DNA of 64,000 nucleotides from an uncultured Pseudomonadales bacterium (GCA_958296165.1 OY282447.1:4687154-4751153); one strand, 5' to 3'. Counted from the stretch's first letter, positions 24,439 through 33,865 are shown. Translations and numbers: made by a program. Notes: generated by a model from the letters alone, not told the origin.

Positions 24439-26969
24439 GCCGTGTCCGCACCCGCCACCGCGGCCCGCTGCGACAATCTGGCCTCAGTCTCTACAAAGGT
24501 TCTGTAGCGACCGCCACCCACCTGCATGAGCTCGGCATGGGATCCGTTCTCCACGACCCGGCCGCGGTCGAGGTAGAGGATGCGGTCGGCGCGCTGAATG
24601 GTCGATATGCGATGCGTGATCAGAAAGATTGCTCGGCCTTCGCCCCACGCGGACAAGCGCTCGAGAACCCGGTGCTCGGTGTAGGCATCGAGCGCGGCGG
24701 TGGGTTCGTCCAATATCAGTATCGGAGCATCCTTGACGATGGCGCGGGCAATCGACAGCCTTTGGCGTTGCCCGCTCGACAGCTTCCCGCCGCGGTCGCT
24801 GAGAACGGTATCCAAACCTTGGGGAAGCCGTGCGGCGAACTCATCCACGCAGGCGACTTGAGCGGCTTCGCGCACTCGCCGGTCGCTCGCATCGGGTACC
24901 ACGTAGCGAATGTTGTCGCGCACCGACATGCCGAACAGCACGTTCTCCTGCAAGGCGACAGACACGTTCTTGCGCAGGCTGTCCACATCCACCTTACGGA
25001 TGTCCACGCCGTCGATGGAGACCGTCCCAGAGTCAGGGTCGAAGAGCCGGAACAACAGGCCCATCAACGTGCTCTTGCCGGAACCGGTAGGCCCGACGAT
25101 GGCCGTGATCGTGCCTGGCCGGGCGGCAAAGCTCACGTCGGTCAGCACCGGTCGGCTCGGCTCGTAGGCGAAATCGACGTGATCGAACCGGATTTCACGG
25201 CGCAAGGCGGGCATCGGGACGGCATTCGGAGCGCTCGCCACGTCCGGCTCGATGGCGAGGATGTGAAAGACCCTGTCGAGCCCCATGGCCATGTCCTGGG
25301 CCTGCGTCCACAAGGCGACCAGCGTCCGCACCGAAACGCTCGATGCGCCGATCTGTTCCTGCGCCCAGTTGTAGGCGGAGAGATTCCAAGTCAGGAAGCT
25401 CAAGCCCACGAAGCCGACGAGCACCGCAGCGAAGGTCTCGCGTTCGCCGTGCGCCCAAACCGCCATGAGAAACTGCCCGCCGAGCAGCGCCGCGGCCACC
25501 AGCGAGAACATCACGATGCCGACGACCGCCATCAGCCCGCGCACCCGAAACGCAGCGTTGAAGGCGGCCACGGAGTCCCGCTCGAGCTGTGCCTGTTCAG
25601 TCGCGGCGGCGCCGTAGGCTTTGATGATGCGCAGCGCTGCAAACGTCTCCTGCACGCGCGACGTGAAATCCGACATGGCGCGTCTGGACGCCAAGGATCT
25701 GGCGCGCATGCGCGGCGAGAACCAGCGTCCCCACAGGATTGCTAACAAGACCATGCCAAGCGCCATCGAGCCGAGGATGGGATCGAGCGCGGCTAGGAAA
25801 ACGATGCCGATCGCATAGGTGCTCAACAACTGCATCGCTTGCGTGACCGTGCCGACGACGGCGGTGACCTGGGCGCTGTCTTGATAGATGCGATAGACCG
25901 AATCGCCGACGCGATGGTCGCTGTGATAGCGCAGCGACAGCCCAAGCCAGCGCTCCAGCAGCGCCATGCGTAGATCTTGATTCACCCGCTGCATGATGAA
26001 GATGTAGTAGTACGGCAACAGCATCGCCATCGGCAGCAGCGCAAGCCACGAAAACACCATGAACACGGCGTAGACCCACTTCAGGCTATGCCGCTGCTCC
26101 GCGCTGAGCGACGCCAGATCGACGTTCGCCACGGCATCGGGCGCACTGGGCGTCGAGCGCTGATCGACGTCGGCCTCGGCAGCGAGATCCGGCTGGCCGA
26201 TGAAGTCAGCGAGGGAAGGCGTCAACGGCTCGGCCTGCAGGATGGACTGGCTGATGAGGTCCACGGAAAAGAGGGCGATCACCATGGTCAGCAGCGTGGA
26301 CGCCCACAGCAGCGCGAAGTAGTACACCAAGTGGCTGCCGAGGCGAATGCGAAAGCGCGGCTGCCACCCATCCACCCTGATTTGCACCACCCAAATGCAT
26401 GCGCTGCCCATCACGACCAGCCCGACGTGAAGGTTGTCGGCCAGCCCCTCGACTACGAAGACGGCAAAGAGGAACGCCGCCGTGCCGATCAGCGCCAATG
26501 CAAGAGATGCGCCGATGTACGCACGGCCTGTTACGAACACGAGCGTCCAGACCAAGAGCGCCATGACAACCGTGGCGACGAGCAAGATGTCGTGTTGCCA
26601 ATCGGCGCCCATCGGCGCAAGCCACGCGAGCGCTCCCAGCGTGGCCAGAACAGTGACCAGCGGCGGAACGTGGCGGAAGCTCCAGCCTGTGCTGGCGGCG
26701 GCAGCGCGCTCGGCCTCGGCAGAAGCGGGCGTCCTGTGCGGCAGTTCGCGCCAGTAGCCGACGATCTGCGGGCGCAGATACGGCCACGTCCGCATGAAGA
26801 TTTCGACGATTGCGACGAATCCGTCGCGGCTTGAAGCGGTGGCCCGCTCAGACGGAGGAGTGGGCTCCTCCCCCGCACTCCAAAAAGGCAGTGCGCGGGC
26901 TTGCTTCAGATCGTCGGCGGCGCTCGCAGCGGGCGCGGGTGCGCCCGAAGCCGCGGCATTCGGATCCAT
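24435..26969 (-). CDS. Exporter-fold ABC transporter, fused permease/ATPase, subunit A of pair 2, with extra membrane insert
   Basis: Large half-transporter, 844 aa. After the elbow-helix motif RTWPYLRPQIVGYW (about residue 60-73) come roughly 130-140 extra residues with about four predicted helices (for example VPPLVTVLATLGALAWL, ILLVATVVMALLVWTLVFV, IGASLALALIGTAAFLF, HVGLVVMGSACIWVV) before the ordinary six-helix domain begins at HLVYYFALLWASTLL. Subunit A of pair 1 lacks this insert. Coupling motif GDSVYRIYQDSAQVTAVV. ATPase: GPTGSGKST, ALQENVLF, LSSGQRQRLSIAR, ILILDEPTAALD, ITHRISTI. ATG 26969 is five bases after the esterase stop; TTG 27008 is less likely. Confidence 0.9.
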   Translation of the reverse strand: MDPNAAASGAPAPAASAADDLKQARALPFWSAGEEPTPPSERATASSRDGFVAIVEIFMRTWPYLRPQIVGYWRELPHRTPASAEAERAAAASTGWSFRHVPPLVTVLATLGALAWLAPMGADWQHDILLVATVVMALLVWTLVFVTGRAYIGASLALALIGTAAFLFAVFVVEGLADNLHVGLVVMGSACIWVVQIRVDGWQPRFRIRLGSHLVYYFALLWASTLLTMVIALFSVDLISQSILQAEPLTPSLADFIGQPDLAAEADVDQRSTPSAPDAVANVDLASLSAEQRHSLKWVYAVFMVFSWLALLPMAMLLPYYYIFIMQRVNQDLRMALLERWLGLSLRYHSDHRVGDSVYRIYQDSAQVTAVVGTVTQAMQLLSTYAIGIVFLAALDPILGSMALGMVLLAILWGRWFSPRMRARSLASRRAMSDFTSRVQETFAALRIIKAYGAAATEQAQLERDSVAAFNAAFRVRGLMAVVGIVMFSLVAAALLGGQFLMAVWAHGERETFAAVLVGFVGLSFLTWNLSAYNWAQEQIGASSVSVRTLVALWTQAQDMAMGLDRVFHILAIEPDVASAPNAVPMPALRREIRFDHVDFAYEPSRPVLTDVSFAARPGTITAIVGPTGSGKSTLMGLLFRLFDPDSGTVSIDGVDIRKVDVDSLRKNVSVALQENVLFGMSVRDNIRYVVPDASDRRVREAAQVACVDEFAARLPQGLDTVLSDRGGKLSSGQRQRLSIARAIVKDAPILILDEPTAALDAYTEHRVLERLSAWGEGRAIFLITHRISTIQRADRILYLDRGRVVENGSHAELMQVGGGRYRTFVETEARLSQRAAVAGADTA

Positions 26970-26973
26970 TCGG

Positions 26974-28191
26974 TCAGCCTTGGCCGTCCGCAATCCTCCT
27001 CTGGCCAACCATCCAGAAGTCGAACTCGGTGTCCGTTCCGGTGCTGCTCAGTGCGCCATCGATAGTGCTTCCCGCGACTCTCAGCCAAGCCTTCATGGTG
27101 CCCGTCGTGCCCTTCCCCCACTGCAACTGCGATGCGGGGGGAACGTACTCGTAGCTCAAGATGCCGTCCTCGAAAGCGATGCCGGCAACCTCGATCTTGC
27201 CGTCCACTTCGTCGTCGATTGCCACCGCCAGCGCACCGTCCTGCACGGCAATGGTCAGCGCACTGCGGCGGCGATGGCCGAACACGTTGGTGACCACATC
27301 CCACCGGCCGATCACGCTATCGAGTGCGTCTGCTGCGCCGCCGCGCCGGACGCCGGGACAGTCGCGCCAGATCCATCGCAGCGTGTCGGGAAAGATCGCG
27401 CCGCCGTGTATCAGATCGTGCCCGCCAGCGCCAATCTCGAATCGATAGTCGTATCGCGCGAACTTCAGCGCAGACTCCATCGCGAGATTGGCCAAAGGCC
27501 AATTCCCCGTCGTGATGTTCAGGTCGTTCATGCCGTCCTGAAGGAACACACGTATGGGTTTGGGCTTGCCGCGGCTGGCGCGAATGAGAGGGGGATACTC
27601 GGCACCGAGCCCTGGCCGCGTGAAACTGCCCACATGACTGATGACCTTGGAAAAAACGTCGGGGCGTTCCCAGGCGGCCGTGAAGGCGCACAGCCCGCCA
27701 TCGCTCATGCCGGCTATGGCTCTTCCCGCCGCGTCGTCAACGAGGTTGTAGTCGTTGCCGACTTGCACAAAGATCTCGTCGAGCAGGTAGCGCACATAGG
27801 CATCGTCAAGCGCAACGTATTGTCTTTCCCGTTGGTCGTAGAAGACTTCCTTCATGCCCGGATTGACGAATATGCCGATGGTCACCGGCATCTCGCCTTT
27901 CGAGATCAGATTGTCGAAAACAGTCGGCGCCCGCACGAGCCCGTTCGAGTCGACATACATGAAGCCATCTTGGAACACCATGACGCTCGCCGGCTCGCTG
28001 GGCGCGTATTGAGCAGGCACATACACCCAGTATTCATGCGTGGCTTCTCGATAGAAGCGGCTGGCATTCCAAGTCCGTTTCGTTACGGTTCCTTTTGGCA
28101 CGCCGTGCTGCGGCAGCGAATCCACGCCAAGGCTGGGTTCCGCTGCCGCGACACGCGCCGTCAGCGCCGAAAGTGGGCTTTGTGGCGACAA
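26974..28191 (-). CDS. Esterase of the enterochelin-esterase (Fes/D-like) alpha/beta hydrolase family
   Basis: A 405-residue serine esterase. The nucleophile elbow is AGMSDGGLCA, with a possible acid in LQDGMNDLN and histidine in AGGHDLIHGG. The N-terminal half (HEYWVYVPAQYAPSEPASVM, DNLISKGEMPVTIGIF) is typical of the Fes/IroE group. About 110 C-terminal residues (from DSVIGRWDVVTNVFG) form a separate beta-rich domain ending in DFWMVGQRR. It lies between a TonB receptor (48 bases upstream) and an ABC pair (5 bases downstream) on the same strand. In siderophore systems such esterases hydrolyse the imported ligand; carbohydrate or other esters are alternatives. TTG 28191 is the only clear start; no signal peptide is evident. 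Confidence 0.82.
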   Translation of the reverse strand: MSPQSPLSALTARVAAAEPSLGVDSLPQHGVPKGTVTKRTWNASRFYREATHEYWVYVPAQYAPSEPASVMVFQDGFMYVDSNGLVRAPTVFDNLISKGEMPVTIGIFVNPGMKEVFYDQRERQYVALDDAYVRYLLDEIFVQVGNDYNLVDDAAGRAIAGMSDGGLCAFTAAWERPDVFSKVISHVGSFTRPGLGAEYPPLIRASRGKPKPIRVFLQDGMNDLNITTGNWPLANLAMESALKFARYDYRFEIGAGGHDLIHGGAIFPDTLRWIWRDCPGVRRGGAADALDSVIGRWDVVTNVFGHRRRSALTIAVQDGALAVAIDDEVDGKIEVAGIAFEDGILSYEYVPPASQLQWGKGTTGTMKAWLRVAGSTIDGALSSTGTDTEFDFWMVGQRRIADGQG

Positions 28192-28239
28192 CGGCGCTAG
28201 CTCGTGCGATTCGATCTACGGCCTACGGCGCCGACTACG

Positions 28240-30963
28240 CTACTTGAGCGGGCGCCAACGCAGTTGCAGGCCGAGTTCGCGGGGATGCGTGGGATACCCC
28301 AACGACGGGTTGCTGCCAAGGCCGCTGATGGGCAGGTACTCGACCAGCCCAATCTTGTCGAAGACGTTCTGCACGAAGAACAGCACCGACCAATTTCCAT
28401 CCGCCGCAGTCCACATCGCATTCGCATCCCACCTGCCATACGATGGCATCTCGTAGTCCGCGACATTGCCGATGTTGGGGTGCTGACGGTCGGTAAAGGC
28501 GTATGTGGCATGCAGCTGGAGATCGCCCGCATCGCCGAGCGAGCGGCTGTGCGCCAGCGTTGCCGCGAGTTTGTTCTTGGGCTGCATGGGCAGGCTGTTG
28601 CCTGTCATGTCGGTGGGCAGCGGATAGGAGTTGCTAGTCGGCTGACCGGTCTCGAAATCGATGTATTCCCACGTCCCGTAGCCGGCATCGGGGTTGCCCC
28701 AGATTACCGAACTGTGCGGGCCGATCTCCGAGTCCTGATAGGCGTAGTAGCCGCTCAACTGCCAGTTTTCGTTGATCCAGTAGCTGAACTCCACGTCCAC
28801 GCCCCATATCTGCGTGTCGTCGATGTTGGAGGTGTACTCGGCCAGCGGCGTAGTCGAAAAGGTCGGAATCTGCAATCCGGGCGGTTGCGGCTGCGTGCCA
28901 GAGAGCTGATAGCCGTCGAAGTCGTTGAACCAAAGCCCGGCGGCGAGCTGCAGGCGTGAGTCGAGATAAAGGCCCTTCGCGCCCACTTCGTAGTTGATCA
29001 GCGTCTCTTCCCCCACGTGGGGAAGGTCCACGCCCGGAATGGGCGTATTGAATCCACCGGCCCGATAGCCGGTCGAAAGGCGAGCGTAGATCAGATTGTC
29101 CGAGTCGGTCGTGTACTCAACGCTAACGTGTCCAATCGTCTTGTCCCATATCTGTGCTTCGTCAACGCCGCCGTTCGGAAAGAAGACGCCGAGCAGCGAG
29201 CCGATCTGCAACAGAGCGAATCCGCCGCCGCTCTCCGGCCTTTGCGACTTTTCGTCCGCGGTGTAGCGCAGGCCGCCGGACAGGGTCCAGTTTTCGTCGA
29301 ACTGGTAGGTGCCGTTGAAGAACGCAGCTTGGGTCTCCGATTCAGCACCGGTATAGAAGCGCACCGTCTCTGTGTGCTCTGCGCCCTCCGGGCAATACCA
29401 ATAGAGGCCCTCCCAATCATCCGACTGCGCGGGGTCGCTGGTGCCGATGCCAAACGCCTCGACCACGCCGGTCAACACGTCTTGGCAGCCGCTGACTTCA
29501 ACAAAGCCGAATATCGGCGACGCCGCCACAGCCTGTTCATCGGCGGTTCCGAAACGAAACGGCCGGGTTAGGTCGACTCTGACGAGGTCCCAGACGATGG
29601 TGTTCTCGTAGGCGAAGAGCCCGGCAATGAAGTTGAACGGCCCGGAGAAGCTCGACGAAATCTGCACTTCATGGGACGTCTCGTCGTAGATGTACGGCAG
29701 TATGTAATGCGTGTCTTCAAAGGGCGTCACCCGTCCGTCGGAGGCAATGGTGTTGTCTTCTGGAACGGCAACACGGTTCGCGTAATCGGCGTCCTTGACG
29801 TTCAACATGCTCACGTCGCTATTGCTGAAGCTGTAGCGCACGGTCAATCCATCTGTGATGTCGTATTGCGCATACAGCGTGAGCAGTTCCGCGGAACTGT
29901 CTTGCCAGCCCGTGAAGTTGAGCGCCACCTCATTGGTGATGTCGCCGCACTTGAATCCCGGCACGCCGATCGGGCAATCCGGATCGATCGCGGGATTGGG
30001 CGTCGCATAGAGATACAGGTCGTTCGGAATTGGGCTCGACCCCGGCGGCGGAGCGGCGTATTGGCCGCCTTGCGGGCCAAGCGTGACGAACGGATCCGTC
30101 CTGTTCAGATTGTTGAGCGTCACCAAGGATCTCGACGTGCCTTTGTCCTCGACGCGGGACCAACGCACATTCGCATCGAATCGATCGGTCTTGAAGCGCA
30201 GCTGCGGCGCATAGAACGTATGATCCGGTCGGTCGTAGTCGCCGCCGAGCCCGATGTTCTGCTGCCTGCCGTCGCCGGTGTGGATGCCGCCCGTAAGACG
30301 AAACATCACGTTTTCGGTCAATGGGCCTCCAACGGCAACGTTGAGGCGCTGCTGCGAAACATCCGTGATCTCCGTCATCACCTCGGCATCCCACTCCGGC
30401 GTGGGCTTCTTGTAGATCACGTTGATGGACCCCGCGATTGAGTTGCGGCCGTTCAGCGTGCCCTGCGGCCCCCGTGCAACCTCAATGCGCGCGAGGTCGA
30501 AGCCGCCGCCGGGCAACGTGCCATATGTGCCCAAGGTGTAGGCGCCGTCGATGTAGGTCGCAACCGCCAAGTCGGAGTGGGTCTGGCCGGCGATTCGAGT
30601 GCCGATGCCACGGATGACCGTGCCCTGCCCTTCCTGATCCATCTCATCGCCGAACTGCAAACCCGGAACCAGGCTCTGCAGATCGGTATGGTCCTGCAGC
30701 ACGAACTCCTCAAGGGCATTCGAGTCGAACGCCGTGATCGTCATCGGCACGTCGAGGATGTTCTCCTCCACCTTCTCCGCCGTGACCACGACGGTCTCGT
30801 GCCGAGCGGATGCGGATTCGGACCTAGCCGCCGCGTCGTCCTCGCCCTCGGCTAAAGGGGTGGCATCGCCCTGAGCCCACGCCGAGAGACACAGCGGCGA
30901 AGCGAGCGTCAGCAAGACGAATGCCTTGGCTGTCTTGGATAGATGTCGGAATCTGCCTAGCAT
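28240..30963 (-). CDS. TonB-dependent outer-membrane receptor
   Basis: A 907-residue receptor and the first gene of an operon with an esterase and ABC pair 2. A signal peptide (FVLLTLASPLCLSAWA) is followed by an acidic linker, the TonB box ETVVVTA, and the plug domain (VPMTITAFDSNALEEF, VIRGIGTRIAG, DLARIEVARGPQGTLNGRN). The beta-barrel follows and ends in GLQLRWRPLK rather than the usual terminal Phe. ATG 30963 is preferred because GGAGGG lies five bases upstream. The sequence resembles the large proteobacterial receptor class with a VVVTA box, whose substrates include iron chelates and carbohydrates; the ligand cannot be read from the sequence alone. Confidence 0.95.
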   Translation of the reverse strand: MLGRFRHLSKTAKAFVLLTLASPLCLSAWAQGDATPLAEGEDDAAARSESASARHETVVVTAEKVEENILDVPMTITAFDSNALEEFVLQDHTDLQSLVPGLQFGDEMDQEGQGTVIRGIGTRIAGQTHSDLAVATYIDGAYTLGTYGTLPGGGFDLARIEVARGPQGTLNGRNSIAGSINVIYKKPTPEWDAEVMTEITDVSQQRLNVAVGGPLTENVMFRLTGGIHTGDGRQQNIGLGGDYDRPDHTFYAPQLRFKTDRFDANVRWSRVEDKGTSRSLVTLNNLNRTDPFVTLGPQGGQYAAPPPGSSPIPNDLYLYATPNPAIDPDCPIGVPGFKCGDITNEVALNFTGWQDSSAELLTLYAQYDITDGLTVRYSFSNSDVSMLNVKDADYANRVAVPEDNTIASDGRVTPFEDTHYILPYIYDETSHEVQISSSFSGPFNFIAGLFAYENTIVWDLVRVDLTRPFRFGTADEQAVAASPIFGFVEVSGCQDVLTGVVEAFGIGTSDPAQSDDWEGLYWYCPEGAEHTETVRFYTGAESETQAAFFNGTYQFDENWTLSGGLRYTADEKSQRPESGGGFALLQIGSLLGVFFPNGGVDEAQIWDKTIGHVSVEYTTDSDNLIYARLSTGYRAGGFNTPIPGVDLPHVGEETLINYEVGAKGLYLDSRLQLAAGLWFNDFDGYQLSGTQPQPPGLQIPTFSTTPLAEYTSNIDDTQIWGVDVEFSYWINENWQLSGYYAYQDSEIGPHSSVIWGNPDAGYGTWEYIDFETGQPTSNSYPLPTDMTGNSLPMQPKNKLAATLAHSRSLGDAGDLQLHATYAFTDRQHPNIGNVADYEMPSYGRWDANAMWTAADGNWSVLFFVQNVFDKIGLVEYLPISGLGSNPSLGYPTHPRELGLQLRWRPLK

Positions 30964-30973
30964 CGTTCCCTCC

Positions 30974-31008
30974 AAGTGTTCAGAAGGCCGCGACCATGAA
31001 GTGTTCAG
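30974..31008 (-). repeat. Pair of 10-base direct repeats overlapping the TonB operon promoter
   Basis: AAGTGTTCAG occurs at 30974-30983 and 30999-31008 (CTGAACACTT on the coding strand), 25 bases apart. One copy lies in the promoter spacer and the other just upstream of the RBS. This arrangement fits an operator; no known Fur box is recognisable. Confidence 0.45.
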
Positions 31009-31021
31009 GTCTTGCTGTCAA
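30993..31021 (-). promoter_or_regulatory. Probable promoter of the TonB receptor operon
   Basis: On the minus strand a perfect -35 hexamer TTGACA (31021-31016) is followed after 17 bases by CATGGT (30998-30993), a weak -10. Transcription would begin about 20-25 bases upstream of the RBS of the receptor gene. A weak -10 next to a perfect -35 often goes with activator or repressor control. Confidence 0.45.
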
Positions 31022-31090
31022 CAGCGATCACTTGACCGGGCTTACCGGGGCGGCAAGCATCGCTGCCCCAACCGCCTTCCCGGCATGTCC

Positions 31091-31144
31091 ACGAGTGCCT
31101 GTGACACGAGTGCCTGTGGCACGAGTCTGTGGCACGAGTCTGTG
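31091..31144 (+). repeat. Degenerate 11-15-base tandem repeat (ACGAGTGCCTGTGGC)
   Basis: Four units (15, 15, 13 and 11 bases) in the divergent gap between the TonB receptor and exporter pair 3. The gap 30964-31402 (439 bases) also holds the promoter above and an A-rich patch near 31161; no convincing gene is seen in it. Confidence 0.8.
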
Positions 31145-31402
31145 AAATGGTGCGAATCATGCAAAAAAAACCGGCATAAGTGCGTGGCATTTGAGTACGA
31201 AACCTTGTAGGTTCCGGCCAACGCTCGGTTGAAGTTCGCGGCAATGACGGCGAAAACAAGCCGCATGCCATCGAGCTGATGTTCTAGGAGGAGGGTCGAC
31301 AGCCTTGATCGCAGCCCGTTCGACGGTGCCCCAGGCGCCCTCTTCTTTCCTGCCTCCGGGTTCGGGCCTCCGGGCTCCTTCTCGCCGCGGTTGGCCGAAG
31401 TC

Positions 31403-33865
31403 GTGACCGACCACGCGCAAGCCGACCTCGTCGCCAACCAGCGCCGCGCTCAGGCGCTGCCGATGTTCGGCGACGGCCCAGTTCCTTTGGAGCGCTTTCG
31501 AGGTCTCACCCACGATGCCAGCGGCTTTCGCGAAGTGCTGCAACTGCTGTTGCGCTCCTGGCCCTATATCCGACCGCGCTTCCTAGGCCAGTGGTGGTAT
31601 CCCGGCCAAGGCGTCAAAAAAGGCGTTGCGGAACTGTCGGGCAGCGACGGCTATCGCTCCTACGCGCCGTTGTTGGTGGCTTTCGTGGCGCTCTGCGGCC
31701 CGCTCACCGGCTGGACGGAAGCAACCCTCGAATGGCCGATGAACCTGCTCTACATCCCGGTGGCGGGCATGGCGGCGGGCGCGTTCCTCATGAACTACGC
31801 TCGTGGCGCGTTGCGGGGCTTCGGCATCTTCGCCATCCTCGTGTCGGCAATCGGCGCGATTCTCACGGGCGTCTTCCTGGTGGACTTCTACACCACCGGC
31901 CCCTACGTACTCGCCGTGGTCGGCGCCTGCATTTTCGGCTGGATGGTGCAGTTTCGCGTCCACGAGGGTCGTTTGGACTATCGCGTGCGGTCGCGCACCC
32001 ATCTCGTCTACTTCTACGCCATCAATTTCTTCGAGCGCTTCCTGGATCTAGCACTGGGCATAATTCTCGCGGACTTGCTGAACCAAAGCCTGCTGCAAGC
32101 CGAGCCGCTCGCGCCCGGCCTCGCCGTGTTGTTGGGCTATCCCGATTTGGCCGCCGGCCAAGTCGAAGAACTAACCCGCGAACAGCGGCACGAGCTCAAG
32201 TGGACCTACGTCTACGTCGCCCTCGGCACGCACCTGGCGCGGCTGCCGCTGCGCATCTTCAATCCCTATTTCAACATGTGGATCATGCAGGGCATCAATC
32301 AAGATCTGCGCCTAGACCTGCTGGCCCGTTGGCATCAGCTGTCGCTGCGCTATCACAGCGGCCATCGCAGCGGCGATTCGATCTACCGCATCTACCAGGA
32401 CAGCGCCATGGTCACGGCGGTGGTCGGCCACCTCATCGGCATGACGCTGGCGATGATGAGCTACTACAGCTGCGTCTTTCTGGTGACGTTGTTGAGCCCG
32501 TGGCTGGGTCTGATCGCCGGCGTGCTGGTGGTGCCGGCGCTGCTGTGGGCGCATTGGGCGATGCCGCGCATGAGAACGCGCACGCTGGTCTATCGCGCGG
32601 CCACGTCCGACGTCACTTCGACGGTGCAGGAGGGCTTCGGCGCAATCCGGCTCATCAAGGCATTCGGCACCGCCGGGCGCGCCCAGCGGCGCCTGGAGGA
32701 GGACTCCGTGATCGCCTTCAACGCGGCCTACCGCGTCAAAATGCTCATCGCCGTGGTCACCATCGTCATGTACACCATCGCGGCGACGTTCATGGCCGGC
32801 GGCACGTTCTTGACGGCGCTGTGGGCGAATCGCGGCGACCCCACCTTCGCCATCGACTTGATGGCGCTGTTGGGCATCAGCTGGGTAGTGTGGAATCTGG
32901 CCAGTTTCAGCTGGGCGCGCGATCAGTTCCACGAATCGAGCGGCGACATACGCAAGTTGCTGCGCGATTGGATGACGGCGCAAGACATGGCGATGGGGTT
33001 GCGGCGCGTATTCGACATTCTGGACATCGAGCCGGACGTGAAGGACACGGCGAACGCGGTGCCGTTGACGGCGCTCAGAGAGGAAATCCGCTACCAGGAC
33101 GTGAAGTTCGCCTACGAGCCCGATCGGCCGGTGCTGGACGGCGTCAGTTTCAGCGCCAAACCCGGTTCGATCACCGCCATCATCGGCCCCACGGGTTCCG
33201 GCAAAAGCACGCTGAGCGCATTGCTGCTGCGTCTGTTCGACCCCGACGGCGGCGCCATCACCATCGACGGCAAGGACCTGCGCGACTATCAACTGCGGTC
33301 GGTGCGCGAGGGCGTCGCCATCGCCCTGCAAGAGAACGTGCTGTTCGCCATGTCCGTGCGCGACAACATCCGCTATGCGGCGCCATCGGCCAGCGACGAA
33401 CGGATCCGCGCGGCCGTGCGGGTAGCAGCCATGGGCGACTATCTGGCCGGTCTGCCGAACGGCTTGGACACCGTGCTCTCGGACCGCGGCGGCAAGCTGT
33501 CGACGGGCCAGCGCCAGCGCCTGTCCATCGCCCGCGCGGTCGTGCGCGACACGCCCATTCTGGTGCTCGACGAGCCCACCGCGGCCTTGGACGCCGCCAC
33601 CGAACATGAAGTGATGCAGAACTTGGCGCAGTGGGGCGAAGGGCGAGCCATATTCCTCATCACCCATCGCATCTCGACGATCCGGCGCGCCGACAACATC
33701 CTTTACCTGGATCAGGGACGCATTGTCGAGAGCGGCAGCCACGACGAGCTCATGCAGCTCGAGGAGGGGCGCTACCGAGCGTTCGTCGACGCGGAACGCG
33801 CGCTTTCGGATGCGCCGGTTCTAGGCGGCCGGGAAGGTTTGCAGCAAGGAGGGCGCGATGGCTGA
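31403..33865 (+). CDS. Exporter-fold ABC transporter, fused permease/ATPase, subunit A of pair 3, with extra membrane insert
   Basis: Close paralogue of subunit A of pair 2, 820 aa from GTG 31403 (TTG 31391 also in frame). The elbow motif RSWPYIRPRFLGQWW is followed by about 130 extra residues with several predicted helices (YAPLLVAFVALCGPLTGW, LLYIPVAGMAAGAFLM, GIFAILVSAIGAILTGVFLV, YVLAVVGACIFGWMV) before the normal membrane domain at HLVYFYAINFFERFLD. Coupling motif GDSIYRIYQDSAMVTAVV. ATPase: GPTGSGKST, ALQENVLF, LSTGQRQRLSIAR, ILVLDEPTAALD, ITHRISTI. It overlaps subunit B by eight bases. The gene diverges from the TonB operon, so pairs 2 and 3 flank a shared control region. Confidence 0.9.
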   Translation: MTDHAQADLVANQRRAQALPMFGDGPVPLERFRGLTHDASGFREVLQLLLRSWPYIRPRFLGQWWYPGQGVKKGVAELSGSDGYRSYAPLLVAFVALCGPLTGWTEATLEWPMNLLYIPVAGMAAGAFLMNYARGALRGFGIFAILVSAIGAILTGVFLVDFYTTGPYVLAVVGACIFGWMVQFRVHEGRLDYRVRSRTHLVYFYAINFFERFLDLALGIILADLLNQSLLQAEPLAPGLAVLLGYPDLAAGQVEELTREQRHELKWTYVYVALGTHLARLPLRIFNPYFNMWIMQGINQDLRLDLLARWHQLSLRYHSGHRSGDSIYRIYQDSAMVTAVVGHLIGMTLAMMSYYSCVFLVTLLSPWLGLIAGVLVVPALLWAHWAMPRMRTRTLVYRAATSDVTSTVQEGFGAIRLIKAFGTAGRAQRRLEEDSVIAFNAAYRVKMLIAVVTIVMYTIAATFMAGGTFLTALWANRGDPTFAIDLMALLGISWVVWNLASFSWARDQFHESSGDIRKLLRDWMTAQDMAMGLRRVFDILDIEPDVKDTANAVPLTALREEIRYQDVKFAYEPDRPVLDGVSFSAKPGSITAIIGPTGSGKSTLSALLLRLFDPDGGAITIDGKDLRDYQLRSVREGVAIALQENVLFAMSVRDNIRYAAPSASDERIRAAVRVAAMGDYLAGLPNGLDTVLSDRGGKLSTGQRQRLSIARAVVRDTPILVLDEPTAALDAATEHEVMQNLAQWGEGRAIFLITHRISTIRRADNILYLDQGRIVESGSHDELMQLEEGRYRAFVDAERALSDAPVLGGREGLQQGGRDG

